64,000 bases of DNA from Candidatus Puniceispirillum sp. (GTDB lineage: Bacteria; Pseudomonadota; Alphaproteobacteria; Caedimonadales; UBA1908): contig PNJU01000005.1 in assembly GCA_013822015.1 (NCBI GenBank), positions 62,001 to 126,000 on the forward strand, in the 5' to 3' direction. The translations under genes were made by a program, and so were the position numbers. The notes below the pieces were generated by a model, which was not told the DNA's origin, searched no databases, and saw only the letters and a program-made list of their open reading frames with translations. Within the stretch, counting starts at the first letter, position 1. The number at the start of each line of letters is the position of its first letter. This document shows, one piece after another, positions 1-7,943 of this stretch.

Positions 1-446
1 AGATTCGTGTCCAAGAGGGCATCCTCAATGGTCTCAAACCACGCGGGGGTTGTGAAAGGCTCAAGGGCCTCTTTCTGCGCCGTGCGCAGCACGGGACTTT
101 TTTCCACAAGGAGCACCTTTGCGGCCTCGCTAAACCCAGTAACGCGCCTTCCAACACGCAAAACATCTGCCATCAGCGTGCCGCGCCCAGGACCAAGCTC
201 CATCAAGATAAAGGGGGAGGGGGACCCGAGCTCCTGCCACGCGTGGATAAGGCGCGCTGCCACAATCTCACCAAAAAGGGGGCTAATCTCAGGGCTTGTG
301 GTGAAGTCTCCCCGCGTGCCCAGGGGCTGGGTGGTGGTGTAATAACCCGCGTCTGGGTCTGTCAGAGCAAAGTCCATGAAATGGGCAATAGACATGGCGC
401 GTTCGTGGGAAAGGCGCGTTTGCAGTTTGCGTAAGGGCGTGCTCAT
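1..446 (-). CDS. MidA/NDUFAF7-family SAM-dependent methyltransferase, N-terminal part (cut by left window edge)
   Basis: Reading the minus strand, an ATG at 446-444 overlaps the lgt stop codon (ATGA overlap) and opens a frame that stays open to base 1, so about 148 N-terminal residues are visible. The frame carries a GYYTT segment near residue 40, a GDFTTSPEISPLFGE stretch and a glycine-rich SAM-binding motif ELGPGRGTLMADVLR. These are hallmarks of the MidA/NDUFAF7 (formerly DUF185) family, whose mitochondrial member methylates an arginine of a complex I subunit. The overlap with lgt implies translational coupling, an arrangement common in Alphaproteobacteria. The bacterial substrate is not established. 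The C-terminal part lies outside the window. Confidence 0.85.
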   Translation of the reverse strand, partial: MSTPLRKLQTRLSHERAMSIAHFMDFALTDPDAGYYTTTQPLGTRGDFTTSPEISPLFGEIVAARLIHAWQELGSPSPFILMELGPGRGTLMADVLRVGRRVTGFSEAAKVLLVEKSPVLRTAQKEALEPFTTPAWFETIEDALLDTN

Positions 447-1237
447 GGGGTCTTTGGGTGGCGTAGATTGAACCATATGAAGAGCCCTCCCACCAGAATG
501 AGGGGGAATGACAAGAGCTGTCCCATGGTGAGCTCGCCAACGATAAAGCCAGAGGCCGCCTCAGGCTCCCGGAACAGCTCCGCAAAGGAACGCGCCAGAC
601 CATATCCCAAGAAAAAGACGCCCATGAGTGCGCCAGGCGCCCGCTTGGGCAGGGACGTGTGGGCCAAGATGATCAAAACTGTGAAGAGAAGCACGCCCTC
701 TAGTCCCGCTTCATAAAGTTGACTGGGGTGGCGCGGGAAGGGACCTCCTTGGGGAAAGACCATACCCAAAGGGGAATCCGTCATGCGACCGAAAAGCTCT
801 CCGTTAATAAAGTTTGCGATGCGTCCAAAGAAAAGGCCGATGGGTGTGCCCACGCTCAGCAGATCGCCAAAGGTGCGCCAGGGGAGGCGCCGCGCGCGCA
901 CAAATAAGATCCCCGCAAGAACAACGCCCAGAAATCCGCCATGGAAGGACATGCCGGGCTGCCAGATGTAAAGGATCTCCAGGGGGTGTGATAGGTAATA
1001 GCTTGTATTATAAAAGAAGACTTCGCCTAAGCGCCCGCCTACAATAATCCCCAAGGTCGCCCAAGGAATGAAGTCATCCATGTGGTGCGGCGCGATGTCA
1101 ATAAAGCCGCGCTTGGCAAGATAGCGGCAACACTGCCACCCCAAGAGAATGCCCGCCACATAGGCCAGACCATACCAGCGAATACTCAAAGGCCCGATCT
1201 GCAAAAGAATGGGATCAATATGGGGGTATGTGAGCAA
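443..1237 (-). CDS. lgt: Prolipoprotein diacylglyceryl transferase
   Basis: Lgt transfers the diacylglyceryl group from phosphatidylglycerol to the lipobox cysteine of prolipoproteins in the inner membrane, the first step of lipoprotein maturation. The 264-residue product has about seven hydrophobic segments, the family signature GRIANFINGELFGR in the middle, an early SIRWYGLAYV segment, and HPSQLYEAGLEG in the second half. Length matches the family (260-290). The start at 1237 gives the expected short N-terminus before the first membrane segment. The stop overlaps the start of the downstream MidA-like gene, so the two form an operon. Confidence 0.97.
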   Translation of the reverse strand: MLTYPHIDPILLQIGPLSIRWYGLAYVAGILLGWQCCRYLAKRGFIDIAPHHMDDFIPWATLGIIVGGRLGEVFFYNTSYYLSHPLEILYIWQPGMSFHGGFLGVVLAGILFVRARRLPWRTFGDLLSVGTPIGLFFGRIANFINGELFGRMTDSPLGMVFPQGGPFPRHPSQLYEAGLEGVLLFTVLIILAHTSLPKRAPGALMGVFFLGYGLARSFAELFREPEAASGFIVGELTMGQLLSFPLILVGGLFIWFNLRHPKTP

Positions 1238-1382
1238 GGGGACCTCTTATTCCTTATTTTTATACCATTTCTTTGTACACAAGGATGGAGGCCGCATCAA
1301 GGGTGTGCGGCGGACTTGAGGGTTAGGGGAATATTAATTTTTCAAATGTACAATGAAGAATGATTTTTTTAGGATGATTGAC

Positions 1383-3335
1383 ATGGCTGTATTTGATTAC
1401 AACGAGGCGTTTAGTCGCAATCTTGGTTGGATTACTCAGTATGAGCAGCTGAAACTGAAGCAAACCCGTGTGGCCATAGCGGGTATGGGAGGCGTGGGAG
1501 GCATCTATCTTCTGGCCTGCGTGCGCATGGGCATTGAGAAATTCAATCTTTCCGAATTTGATACCTTTGAGCTTGGAAACTTTAATCGCCAAGTTGGTTC
1601 ATCCATGTTGACCGTTGGCAGGCCTAAGCTTGAGGTCATGATCGAGCAAGCCCGCGCCATCAACCCAAATGTGGATATTCGCTCTTTCCCCGAAGGTATC
1701 GGACAGCACAATGTGGAAGAGTTTTTGGCTGATTGTGACATATATCTGGACGGCATCGACTTCTTTGAAACAGGTGTCAGGCGCATTATTTTTAAGGAAA
1801 TTCAAAAGCGTGGGATTATCGGTATCACCGCGGCTCCGGCGGCCATGGGGTGTGCTGTCTTAACATTTGCACCAGGGTGCCCAGATTTTGAAGAGTTCTT
1901 CGACTTTGCATCATACCCTAAAGAATATGAGTCCCTTGTGTTCATCGTGGGGCTGGCGCCCAGAGCCCTCCACCGATCATCCCTGTTTGACGCCTCACGC
2001 ATCCACTTTGCCGACAGAAAAGTCTCGTCCAACATGATGGGGTGTCACCTGTGCACGGGATGCGTTGTCACCGAAGCCGTGAAGCATATCCTTGAGCGAG
2101 GCAACCGCCTTGTGGCGCCTTACGGGATTCATTATGACGCCCATTCTCAGAAGTTTGTGAAGACGTGTCTTCTTTTTGGAAATAAGGGGCCTTTGCAAAA
2201 GCTTAAGATTCGTCTGGCTGCCAAAGACATTTTGGAGAAGAGCCAATACCCTTATCCGTATCACAACGTTTACAAGGATGATGAGCCGCTTCTGCCAGAG
2301 CTGCGTGAAGTCCTTGACTTAGCGCGCTGGGCGCCAAGTGGTGACAATATGCAACCCTTTACGGTGAAAATCGTCTCCCAGGACGTGGTTCACGTCGAGG
2401 TCCATAAAATGGAGGTCTATTTTCAAAAATACCTCAAAGAGGACCTGAGTGCTTTGTCCTTTGGCGTTTATTTTGAGACCCTGCGCCAAGCGGCAACCCT
2501 TTACGGGTATGACGCTAAGTGGAAGGAAACCAAAGAACCTTTGACCTTTGAGGTCTCCTTCAAAAAGAAGAAAATCATGGTTGTTGAAGAAAGTGCGCCC
2601 TACATCCGCGCGCGCTATACCGATCGCAGGCCCTACAAAACAACTCCCCTGCGCCAGGATCAAATCGACACATTGACGGGTCAAACCCTTGGTCAAGGGT
2701 ACCGCCTTGTTTACCACGAGGAAGAGGAAAGTCGCCTTAACTTTGCCCGCCACGAGATGAAGGCATTGGGCATGATCCTGAGCGAGCCATCTTCTGCCGA
2801 AAATATGGCCCAGCATATCAGTTTCGATAACCTCTTCAGTCTGGATAAGATGCCCATCGAGTCCTTAGGATTTTCCCTGCTCACAAGGCCCTTTGTGAAG
2901 TTCTTTATGAAGCGACCTGCGCTTATGGCTATGTTTTCAAAGTTGAATCTGTCGTTGCCGGTTTTATACGAGTATTCTTATCTTCCCCACAAAAACTGTG
3001 CGGGTCATTTTGCCATTGTGCGTGATGGAAAAAATGAGGCAGCCAATAAGGCGGCGCGTACCATCGAGGATGGACAGATGATACAAAGATTTTGGCTTAA
3101 AGCAGCCTCCATGGGGATTGCTTTGCAACCTGCTTACCTTCAAACGGCCATTGCCAAATCCGATGGCACGTGTTCGGTGGAAGAAAACGAAAAAGTCTAT
3201 CATCAGGAAAAAACCATCAAGGGATTTGTCACATCATTTTTGGATCAAGATCCTGAGCATTTGGTCTTTATGGGACGCATAGGCACGCCAAAGGACAGAA
3301 AAGTCTATGCGCGCTCTACGCGCCATAAAGTCTAA
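1383..3335 (+). CDS. E1/ThiF-like adenylyltransferase fused to a nitroreductase domain (Rv1355c-like)
   Basis: A two-domain protein of about 650 residues. Residues 1-280 form an E1/ThiF-type Rossmann domain with nucleotide-binding motif GMGGVGGIYLLACVRMG and the following D-x-F-x-x-x-N-x-x-R-Q pattern (DTFELGNFNRQ), as in enzymes that adenylate a carboxylate. A cysteine cluster, GCHLCTGC, lies near residue 225. Residues 310-650 are an FMN nitroreductase-like domain beginning ARWAPSGDNMQPF, with a later ARYTDRRPY segment. This arrangement matches the Rv1355c-type family known in mycobacteria, whose chemistry I do not know to be established. The start at 1383 is preceded by AGG at 1371-1373; in-frame ATGs at 1353 and 1374 would add 10 or 3 residues. 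It is the first gene of a cassette with three acyl-synthase genes, the next beginning 29 bp downstream. Confidence 0.85.
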   Translation: MAVFDYNEAFSRNLGWITQYEQLKLKQTRVAIAGMGGVGGIYLLACVRMGIEKFNLSEFDTFELGNFNRQVGSSMLTVGRPKLEVMIEQARAINPNVDIRSFPEGIGQHNVEEFLADCDIYLDGIDFFETGVRRIIFKEIQKRGIIGITAAPAAMGCAVLTFAPGCPDFEEFFDFASYPKEYESLVFIVGLAPRALHRSSLFDASRIHFADRKVSSNMMGCHLCTGCVVTEAVKHILERGNRLVAPYGIHYDAHSQKFVKTCLLFGNKGPLQKLKIRLAAKDILEKSQYPYPYHNVYKDDEPLLPELREVLDLARWAPSGDNMQPFTVKIVSQDVVHVEVHKMEVYFQKYLKEDLSALSFGVYFETLRQAATLYGYDAKWKETKEPLTFEVSFKKKKIMVVEESAPYIRARYTDRRPYKTTPLRQDQIDTLTGQTLGQGYRLVYHEEEESRLNFARHEMKALGMILSEPSSAENMAQHISFDNLFSLDKMPIESLGFSLLTRPFVKFFMKRPALMAMFSKLNLSLPVLYEYSYLPHKNCAGHFAIVRDGKNEAANKAARTIEDGQMIQRFWLKAASMGIALQPAYLQTAIAKSDGTCSVEENEKVYHQEKTIKGFVTSFLDQDPEHLVFMGRIGTPKDRKVYARSTRHKV

Positions 3336-3364
3336 AGAGCAATAGATGAGAAAGTGAGGTCGCC

Positions 3365-4129
3365 ATGGCCACACATGTTGATCAGGACAGAAGGTCCTCC
3401 TACACCAACGTTTCCTACCTCTCGAATCACTTTGAGAGACGTAGGGATCCCTTTCGCGTGATTGAGGCAAAGACGTGGGAGTTGCGTAAGATCTTTGCCC
3501 ATATCCGTCACCAGGTTTTTTGTGAGGAGCATCCCGAGTTCTATCTCACCAAATACATTGATCATTTTGAGCGCGATGAACATGACGCGCACGCGGTTCA
3601 CTTTCTGGTGATCTATGAGCCTCTCCATATGTTCATTGGGGGCGCACGTGTAATCTTGCCTGACCACAGTCGCCTTGGGTTTGGTTTGCCATCTTTGCTG
3701 GCCCAGGATTCGCAATTTCTCAACAATTTCCCCCATGATTTGTCGGGGTTTTGCGAGCTTTCAAGATTTAACCTTGTAAAGGATCGCATGAAAATTGTGC
3801 GTGACCATCAGCTGCAAGGTGGGGCATCGCTTGATCATCCGGATGTTTTTCGCCATCTTGTGCGCGCTGTGATCTCCACGTGCATCGACCATAACTTGGA
3901 TGGGTTCCTTGCAAGTTTAGAGGAACCCCTTTTCAGGCGTTCAAAACAGTTCTTTGGGGTTACTTTGAAAAAGCAAGGCGCACCCATCGAGTTTCACGGC
4001 AAGAGGCAAGGCGGCTTTATCCGCATTGAAGATGCGCTCAAGGAGGTGAAAGAGATTGATGCTCGCATCTATCACTTCTTTCTAGAGCATCATAAGAATA
4101 AAAGAATGGAAAAATATCTTCCTGTGTAA
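3365..4129 (+). CDS. LuxI/FeeM-like N-acyl synthase (GNAT fold), paralogue 1
   Basis: A 254-residue protein of the acyl-homoserine-lactone-synthase-like superfamily, which includes N-acyl amino acid synthase FeeM and the PEP-CTERM/exosortase-associated acyltransferases. LuxI-type key positions can be traced: R48 and F52 in IRHQVF, the acidic DEHD at 71-74, G92-G93-x-R95, and E131/R134 in CELSRF. Such enzymes move an acyl chain from acyl-carrier protein or acyl-CoA to an amine. GTGAGG precedes the ATG by about 5 bases. No signal peptide or membrane segment is seen, so it is probably cytosolic. It shares about half of its residues by eye with the next gene, indicating tandem duplication. Acceptor and acyl donor are unknown. 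Confidence 0.78.
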   Translation: MATHVDQDRRSSYTNVSYLSNHFERRRDPFRVIEAKTWELRKIFAHIRHQVFCEEHPEFYLTKYIDHFERDEHDAHAVHFLVIYEPLHMFIGGARVILPDHSRLGFGLPSLLAQDSQFLNNFPHDLSGFCELSRFNLVKDRMKIVRDHQLQGGASLDHPDVFRHLVRAVISTCIDHNLDGFLASLEEPLFRRSKQFFGVTLKKQGAPIEFHGKRQGGFIRIEDALKEVKEIDARIYHFFLEHHKNKRMEKYLPV

Positions 4130-4230
4130 AATGGCGCTTTTTAAAAGGGTTAAGAGGCTCTGCATGGATAAGTGATTGCACAACGGGTGCCGTTAGTAAC
4201 TCTTTAAAGGATTTTTGCTAGACTGAACCT

Positions 4231-4278
4231 ATGTCATGGAAAATGGGAGCGAAGCCAATACCTTGCGCTTGCTCGTAA
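4231..4278 (+). CDS. Possible 15-residue peptide ending Cys-Ala-Cys-Ser (speculative)
   Basis: A short frame ATG..TAA lies in the 150-bp gap between acyl-synthase paralogues 1 and 2 and ends one base before the GTG start of the second. It would encode MSWKMGAKPIPCACS. An extended -10-like TGCTAGACT sits at 4216-4224, which would place a transcript start close to this ATG and make the message nearly leaderless. There is no good ribosome-binding site at normal distance. Its interest comes only from context, because E1-like and nitroreductase enzymes act on Cys/Ser-containing peptides in other systems. It may equally be chance. Confidence 0.15.
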   Translation: MSWKMGAKPIPCACS

Positions 4279-4279
4279 G

Positions 4280-5107
4280 GTGAGTGAAGGGTTTCACGTC
4301 GCTCTTTTCAACATATGGGAAAATGATGTCGTGCAAGAAAGCCAATCCTCTCCTCAAGATGTCGATCGTCGCACAATAGGACAAGATGCGCAGTATCTCG
4401 ATGCGCACTTTGAGCGGCGCATGGACCAGTTTAAAGTGATCCTTGCGGATACGCCTGAGCTGTTGAAGATCTTTCTGCGCATGCGCCACCAGGTCTTTTG
4501 TGAGGAACATCCAGAATACGAAGAAAGCCAAAGGCTTAATCTCTTGGAGCAGGACGAGCATGACCATCATTCTTTGCACTTTTTGGTGATGTATGAGCCG
4601 CTCCACATGATTGTGGGGGGCACGCGGGTCATTTTGCCACGCACGGACTTGCCATGGAATGGACTGCCCTCCGTGGAGGCGGAAGGATCCTATTTCCAGG
4701 AAGGATTTCCCTATGATTTGTCTCGTTTTTGCGAAATTTCACGCTTTTTACTGGTCAGGGAGCGTATGAAGCTTGTGCGCGCCCATCAAGGAGAAAGTAG
4801 GGATCAAGATAACTACCCAGATGTTTTTCGGCATATGGTCCGAACAGTTTTCTCCGTTTGTAAGGAGATGTCTTTGACAGGATTTGTGGGAACACTAGAA
4901 GAGTCTCTTTTTAGAAGATCAAAGATCTTTTTTGGCATTAGTATGACCAAATTTGGAGAGCCCTTTGAATATCATGGCAAAAGGCAGGGCGGCTACATTA
5001 TTTTAAATGACGCCCTTGAGGAGTTCAGAAATTTTGACCTGCGTGTCTATCACTTCATCTGTGATGGTGAAATTCCAGCACTCAGAGGTGGCGCCCATGG
5101 AGAGTGA
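4280..5107 (+). CDS. LuxI/FeeM-like N-acyl synthase (GNAT fold), paralogue 2
   Basis: A 275-residue homologue of the preceding gene. Shared blocks are DAHFERR, the MRHQVFCEEHPEY core (R69, F73), DEHD at 92-95, GGTRVILP, and CEISRF with E152 and R155, the pair equivalent to the LuxI glutamate/arginine. The C-terminal half keeps FRHMVRT, LEESLFRRSK and HGKRQGG, also seen in paralogue 1. The GTG start at 4280 is uncertain: a GTG at 4331 would remove 17 residues that have no counterpart in paralogue 1. The stop overlaps the start of paralogue 3 by 11 bases, so those two genes are translationally coupled. Confidence 0.76.
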   Translation: MSEGFHVALFNIWENDVVQESQSSPQDVDRRTIGQDAQYLDAHFERRMDQFKVILADTPELLKIFLRMRHQVFCEEHPEYEESQRLNLLEQDEHDHHSLHFLVMYEPLHMIVGGTRVILPRTDLPWNGLPSVEAEGSYFQEGFPYDLSRFCEISRFLLVRERMKLVRAHQGESRDQDNYPDVFRHMVRTVFSVCKEMSLTGFVGTLEESLFRRSKIFFGISMTKFGEPFEYHGKRQGGYIILNDALEEFRNFDLRVYHFICDGEIPALRGGAHGE

Positions 5108-5837
5108 GCGCCGCAGAAAACAACTGGACGCGTTCTGGACCGCGCACTTTGAGCGCCGGGGGGCCTTGTTTGAAACAACTCTGGCCAAAACGCCTCTGGA
5201 AAAGGAATCCTTTTACAGGTTGCGCGCTGGCGCTTTCGCCAGAGACGTCTATATTCTTTTTGGTGATGCCCTACAAAGGGATATGAATACCAAAGGCGTG
5301 AAAGATGTGTTTGATGAGGAGGCAACCCACTATCTGACCCACTTCAAGCCCACGGGTGATTTGATCGGTGGGATTCGCTTTGTTGCGCCGCGACCCTTTC
5401 TTGAAAACCCCCATGCTTTTCCCAGTACCCTTTGCTCGCCCGAGCTCGCGGTTTTTGTGGACAAGGTGGGTGCAACCAACTGCCTGGAGGTCTCCCGTTT
5501 TCTTATGGACCGAGAGGGCGCTGAGCGTGTGGAGGGGTATTTGCATAAATTTCACAAGGAGATTTCAGAAAAATCACCACCAAAGCTTCTCTATTTTATT
5601 GCAGACGCTTACAGAATTTGTCAAAGCCAAGGCGTGTCCTATCTGATTGGGTCCTTTGATAAGCATTTGCTGGCGATTTTGCGCCTGGTAGGTATTACAA
5701 CCAAAACTGTGGGGACGCCCCTTAAGGCCTTTGATCAGCTGCAACCCTTTTATATTGATGTGGCGCGTGTGATGAAATCTCTGCAAAAAACCAATCCACG
5801 GGTTTACCATTTTCTACTTGAGGAACATGACACATAG
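5097..5837 (+). CDS. LuxI/FeeM-like N-acyl synthase (GNAT fold), divergent paralogue 3
   Basis: A 246-residue, more divergent member of the same family. It keeps the AHFERRG opening, R43/F47 in RLRAGAF, acidic residues in FDEEATHY, GGIRFVAPRP with R94, and CLEVSRF with E131/R134. The KRQGG block near the end of paralogues 1 and 2 is absent. The start at 5097 is chosen because it follows an AGAGG ribosome-binding site and begins just where similarity to the paralogues begins; a longer reading would overlap the previous gene by 100 bases. A short GC stem with a T run follows the stop, so this is probably the last gene of the cassette. Confidence 0.75.
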   Translation: MESERRRKQLDAFWTAHFERRGALFETTLAKTPLEKESFYRLRAGAFARDVYILFGDALQRDMNTKGVKDVFDEEATHYLTHFKPTGDLIGGIRFVAPRPFLENPHAFPSTLCSPELAVFVDKVGATNCLEVSRFLMDREGAERVEGYLHKFHKEISEKSPPKLLYFIADAYRICQSQGVSYLIGSFDKHLLAILRLVGITTKTVGTPLKAFDQLQPFYIDVARVMKSLQKTNPRVYHFLLEEHDT

Positions 5838-5854
5838 GCGAAGCGCCCATTTGA

Positions 5855-5872
5855 GGCGCACAGCGCCCTTTT
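5855..5872 (+). terminator. Candidate rho-independent terminator of the ThiF/acyl-synthase cassette
   Basis: GGCGC at 5855-5859 pairs with GCGCC at 5863-5867 across a 3-base loop and is followed by CTTTTC. The stem is short but GC-only and lies 18 bases after the last acyl-synthase stop codon. Confidence 0.5.
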
Positions 5873-5929
5873 CAGGACAAGCGAAAACAGGTAATCTCGC
5901 ACCAGATTTATAAACAAGGAACAAGCCAC

Positions 5930-6583
5930 ATGCTTGCGGCACTTGCCCCCTACGCGGGGGCTTTTCTCACCATTGCATCGATTCAGTTTATGGCGACCAT
6001 TACACCGGGGCCGGACTTTGTATTGGTGCTGCGCAACAGTCTTTCGTACTCTAAGAGGAGCGGTCTTTTTACGGCCCTTGGGTCCGCGTCGGGTATGGTG
6101 TTCCATGGCAGCTATACCCTTTTGGGCGTGGGGATTTTGGTGCAACAATCACCCTTAATCTTTAATGGAGTGCGCGTGATGGGGGCGCTTTACCTTATGT
6201 ACATTGGGTGGCGGTCCATCCAAAATCCTTCCCATGTGGAGGACTCATTCAATGTACAAAAGGATGCAGCTGTGCAGGATCTGACGCGCTTTCAAGCGTG
6301 GCGCATGGGTTTTTTAAGTGACGCTCTTAACCCAATCGTGATTGGGTTGTTTCTCACCATCTTTTCTAGTGTGATGACAGGGAACACCCCTCCTTTTATT
6401 CAGGCAATGTTTGTGGCTGAGGCTGCTCTCATTTCCCTCACCTGGTTTTGTTTTGTGGCCCTATGCTTTTCCTACCCCCTTGTGCAAAATCTTTTTAAGA
6501 GGACGGGAGTTTGGCTCGATCGGACAGCCGGGGCAGTGCTGATCCTTTTGGGTCTTATGATTCTTTGGAGCGTGTGGACTTAA
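5930..6583 (+). CDS. LysE/RhtB-family amino-acid exporter
   Basis: A 217-residue membrane protein with about six hydrophobic segments and the LysE-family opening TPGPDFVLVLRNSLSYSKRSGLFTALGSASG near residue 25, followed by LYLMYIGWRSI. Family members export amino acids or derivatives such as homoserine lactone and threonine; the substrate cannot be told from sequence. It follows the acyl-synthase cassette on the same strand by 92 bp, behind a candidate terminator, so a joint role is possible but not shown. Its 3' end overlaps the convergent ratA-like gene by 29 bases. Confidence 0.9.
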   Translation: MLAALAPYAGAFLTIASIQFMATITPGPDFVLVLRNSLSYSKRSGLFTALGSASGMVFHGSYTLLGVGILVQQSPLIFNGVRVMGALYLMYIGWRSIQNPSHVEDSFNVQKDAAVQDLTRFQAWRMGFLSDALNPIVIGLFLTIFSSVMTGNTPPFIQAMFVAEAALISLTWFCFVALCFSYPLVQNLFKRTGVWLDRTAGAVLILLGLMILWSVWT

Positions 6584-7013
6584 GGGCCATTGCCCGGGCG
6601 CGAAAGGCGTCCATCATTTTGGCAGACGCCTCGCCCATCATGGCGCCAAGAAGACGCTGGGTCAGCCCTGATTTAAGCTCTAGGTAAAGGCAAAAGGTCA
6701 CGCGTGTTTCCTCGTCTCCTAGGGGCTCAAATCCCCACACCGTTTCTAGGTGGCGAAATGGCCCGTTCACCTGGGTAGCTGTGACCCGTGTGTGGGGCGT
6801 GAGCGTCACAAGGGACGTATAAGTCTCTCGCAAGGGCCCTAAGCCCACCACGAGATCCGCGTGACAGGTTGAGCGTGTGAGCGGCGTGACCCGCGCGCCA
6901 AAGCACCAGGGCAAAAACGCCGGATACTGGGCTACATCAGCCACCACATCAAATAAATGCTGGGCACTAAAGGGCAAAACTTCTTCCTTAAAAAAGAAGG
7001 GGGGCTGGGCCAT
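6555..7013 (-). CDS. RatA/COQ10-like START-domain protein
   Basis: A 152-residue single-domain protein of the polyketide-cyclase/START superfamily. The N-terminal FKEEVLPFSAQHLFDVVADVAQYPAFLPWC matches the ubiquinone-binding COQ10 / RatA group. Alphaproteobacterial members commonly sit beside lipA, as here (9 bp gap to lipA upstream). A role in respiratory quinone function is the best-supported general expectation; the toxin annotation of E. coli RatA should not be assumed. The end overlaps the LysE-type gene on the other strand. Confidence 0.85.
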   Translation of the reverse strand: MAQPPFFFKEEVLPFSAQHLFDVVADVAQYPAFLPWCFGARVTPLTRSTCHADLVVGLGPLRETYTSLVTLTPHTRVTATQVNGPFRHLETVWGFEPLGDEETRVTFCLYLELKSGLTQRLLGAMMGEASAKMMDAFRARAMALKSTRSKES

Positions 7014-7022
7014 GGGCGTGCC

Positions 7023-7919
7023 TTAGGACGCAACCAGCGCCGCGCGGGCCGCCTTGAGCTTTTCAAAATCATCGCCTGCATGGTAGGACGAGCGTGTCAT
7101 GGGGCTGGCCGAGACCATCAAAAAGCCTTTACCCCTGGCCATACGGGCATAGTCCTCGAATTCTTGTGGCTCCACAAAACGCTCCACCACGTGGTGCTTG
7201 GGGGTGGGCTGCAGATACTGGCCGATGGTGATGAAGTCCACGTCTGCGGCGCGCAAATCCTCCATCACTTGGTAGATTTCTTCCTTGCCTTCGCCAAGAC
7301 CCACCATGAGGCCAGATTTTGTGAAGGTCTGGGGAGAGAGCTCCTTAACGCGCTTTAAAAGATGCACGCTGTGGAAATACCGGGCGGCAGGGCGTACCTG
7401 CTTATAAAGGCGTGGCACCGTCTCAACGTTATGGTTGTAAACGTCGGGTGCTGCCTCCACAACAATCTCCAGCGCGCCTTCTTTGCGTAAGAAGTCCGGC
7501 GTTAACACCTCAATGGTGGTGGTGGGGGAGGCTGCGCGGATGGCGCGAATGGTTCTGGCAAAGTGCTCAGCGCCTCCATCGGGCAGGTCATCCCGGTCAA
7601 CGGAGGTCACAACCACATGGGATAAAGACAACTTTGCCATGGCCTCAGCCACGCGCTCCGGCTCGTGGGGGTCCAGCAAATCAGGACGCCCCGTCGCCAC
7701 GTTGCAAAAGCGGCACGCCCGGGTGCACACACTGCCCAAAATCATGACCGTTGCGTGCTTTTTAGCCCAGCACTCGCCGATATTGGGGCAGGCGGCCTCT
7801 TCACACACGGTGTTGAGTTTGTGTTCACGGATCAGGTCACGAGTGGCCTGGTACGCGTGGGAGACCGGTGCCTTCACCCGAATCCAATCGGGCTTTTTCA
7901 AGGGGGTGTGCTCAGACAT
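7023..7919 (-). CDS. lipA: Lipoyl synthase
   Basis: A radical-SAM enzyme that inserts two sulfurs into protein-bound octanoyl groups to form lipoyl cofactors of pyruvate and 2-oxoglutarate dehydrogenases. The 298-residue sequence has the auxiliary-cluster cysteines C39, C44 and C50 ([12 protein letters not shown]), the radical-SAM CxxxCxxC at C65, C69 and C72 (CTRACRFC), and the C-terminal RSSYHAG serine ligand motif. Length is normal. The gene lies 24 bp downstream of lpdA, the E3 subunit of the same complexes, and just ahead of the ratA-like gene, so an lpdA-lipA-ratA operon is likely. Confidence 0.97.
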   Translation of the reverse strand: MSEHTPLKKPDWIRVKAPVSHAYQATRDLIREHKLNTVCEEAACPNIGECWAKKHATVMILGSVCTRACRFCNVATGRPDLLDPHEPERVAEAMAKLSLSHVVVTSVDRDDLPDGGAEHFARTIRAIRAASPTTTIEVLTPDFLRKEGALEIVVEAAPDVYNHNVETVPRLYKQVRPAARYFHSVHLLKRVKELSPQTFTKSGLMVGLGEGKEEIYQVMEDLRAADVDFITIGQYLQPTPKHHVVERFVEPQEFEDYARMARGKGFLMVSASPMTRSSYHAGDDFEKLKAARAALVAS

Positions 7920-7943
7920 AGGGACGTCCTTTTACTTCTTTAC

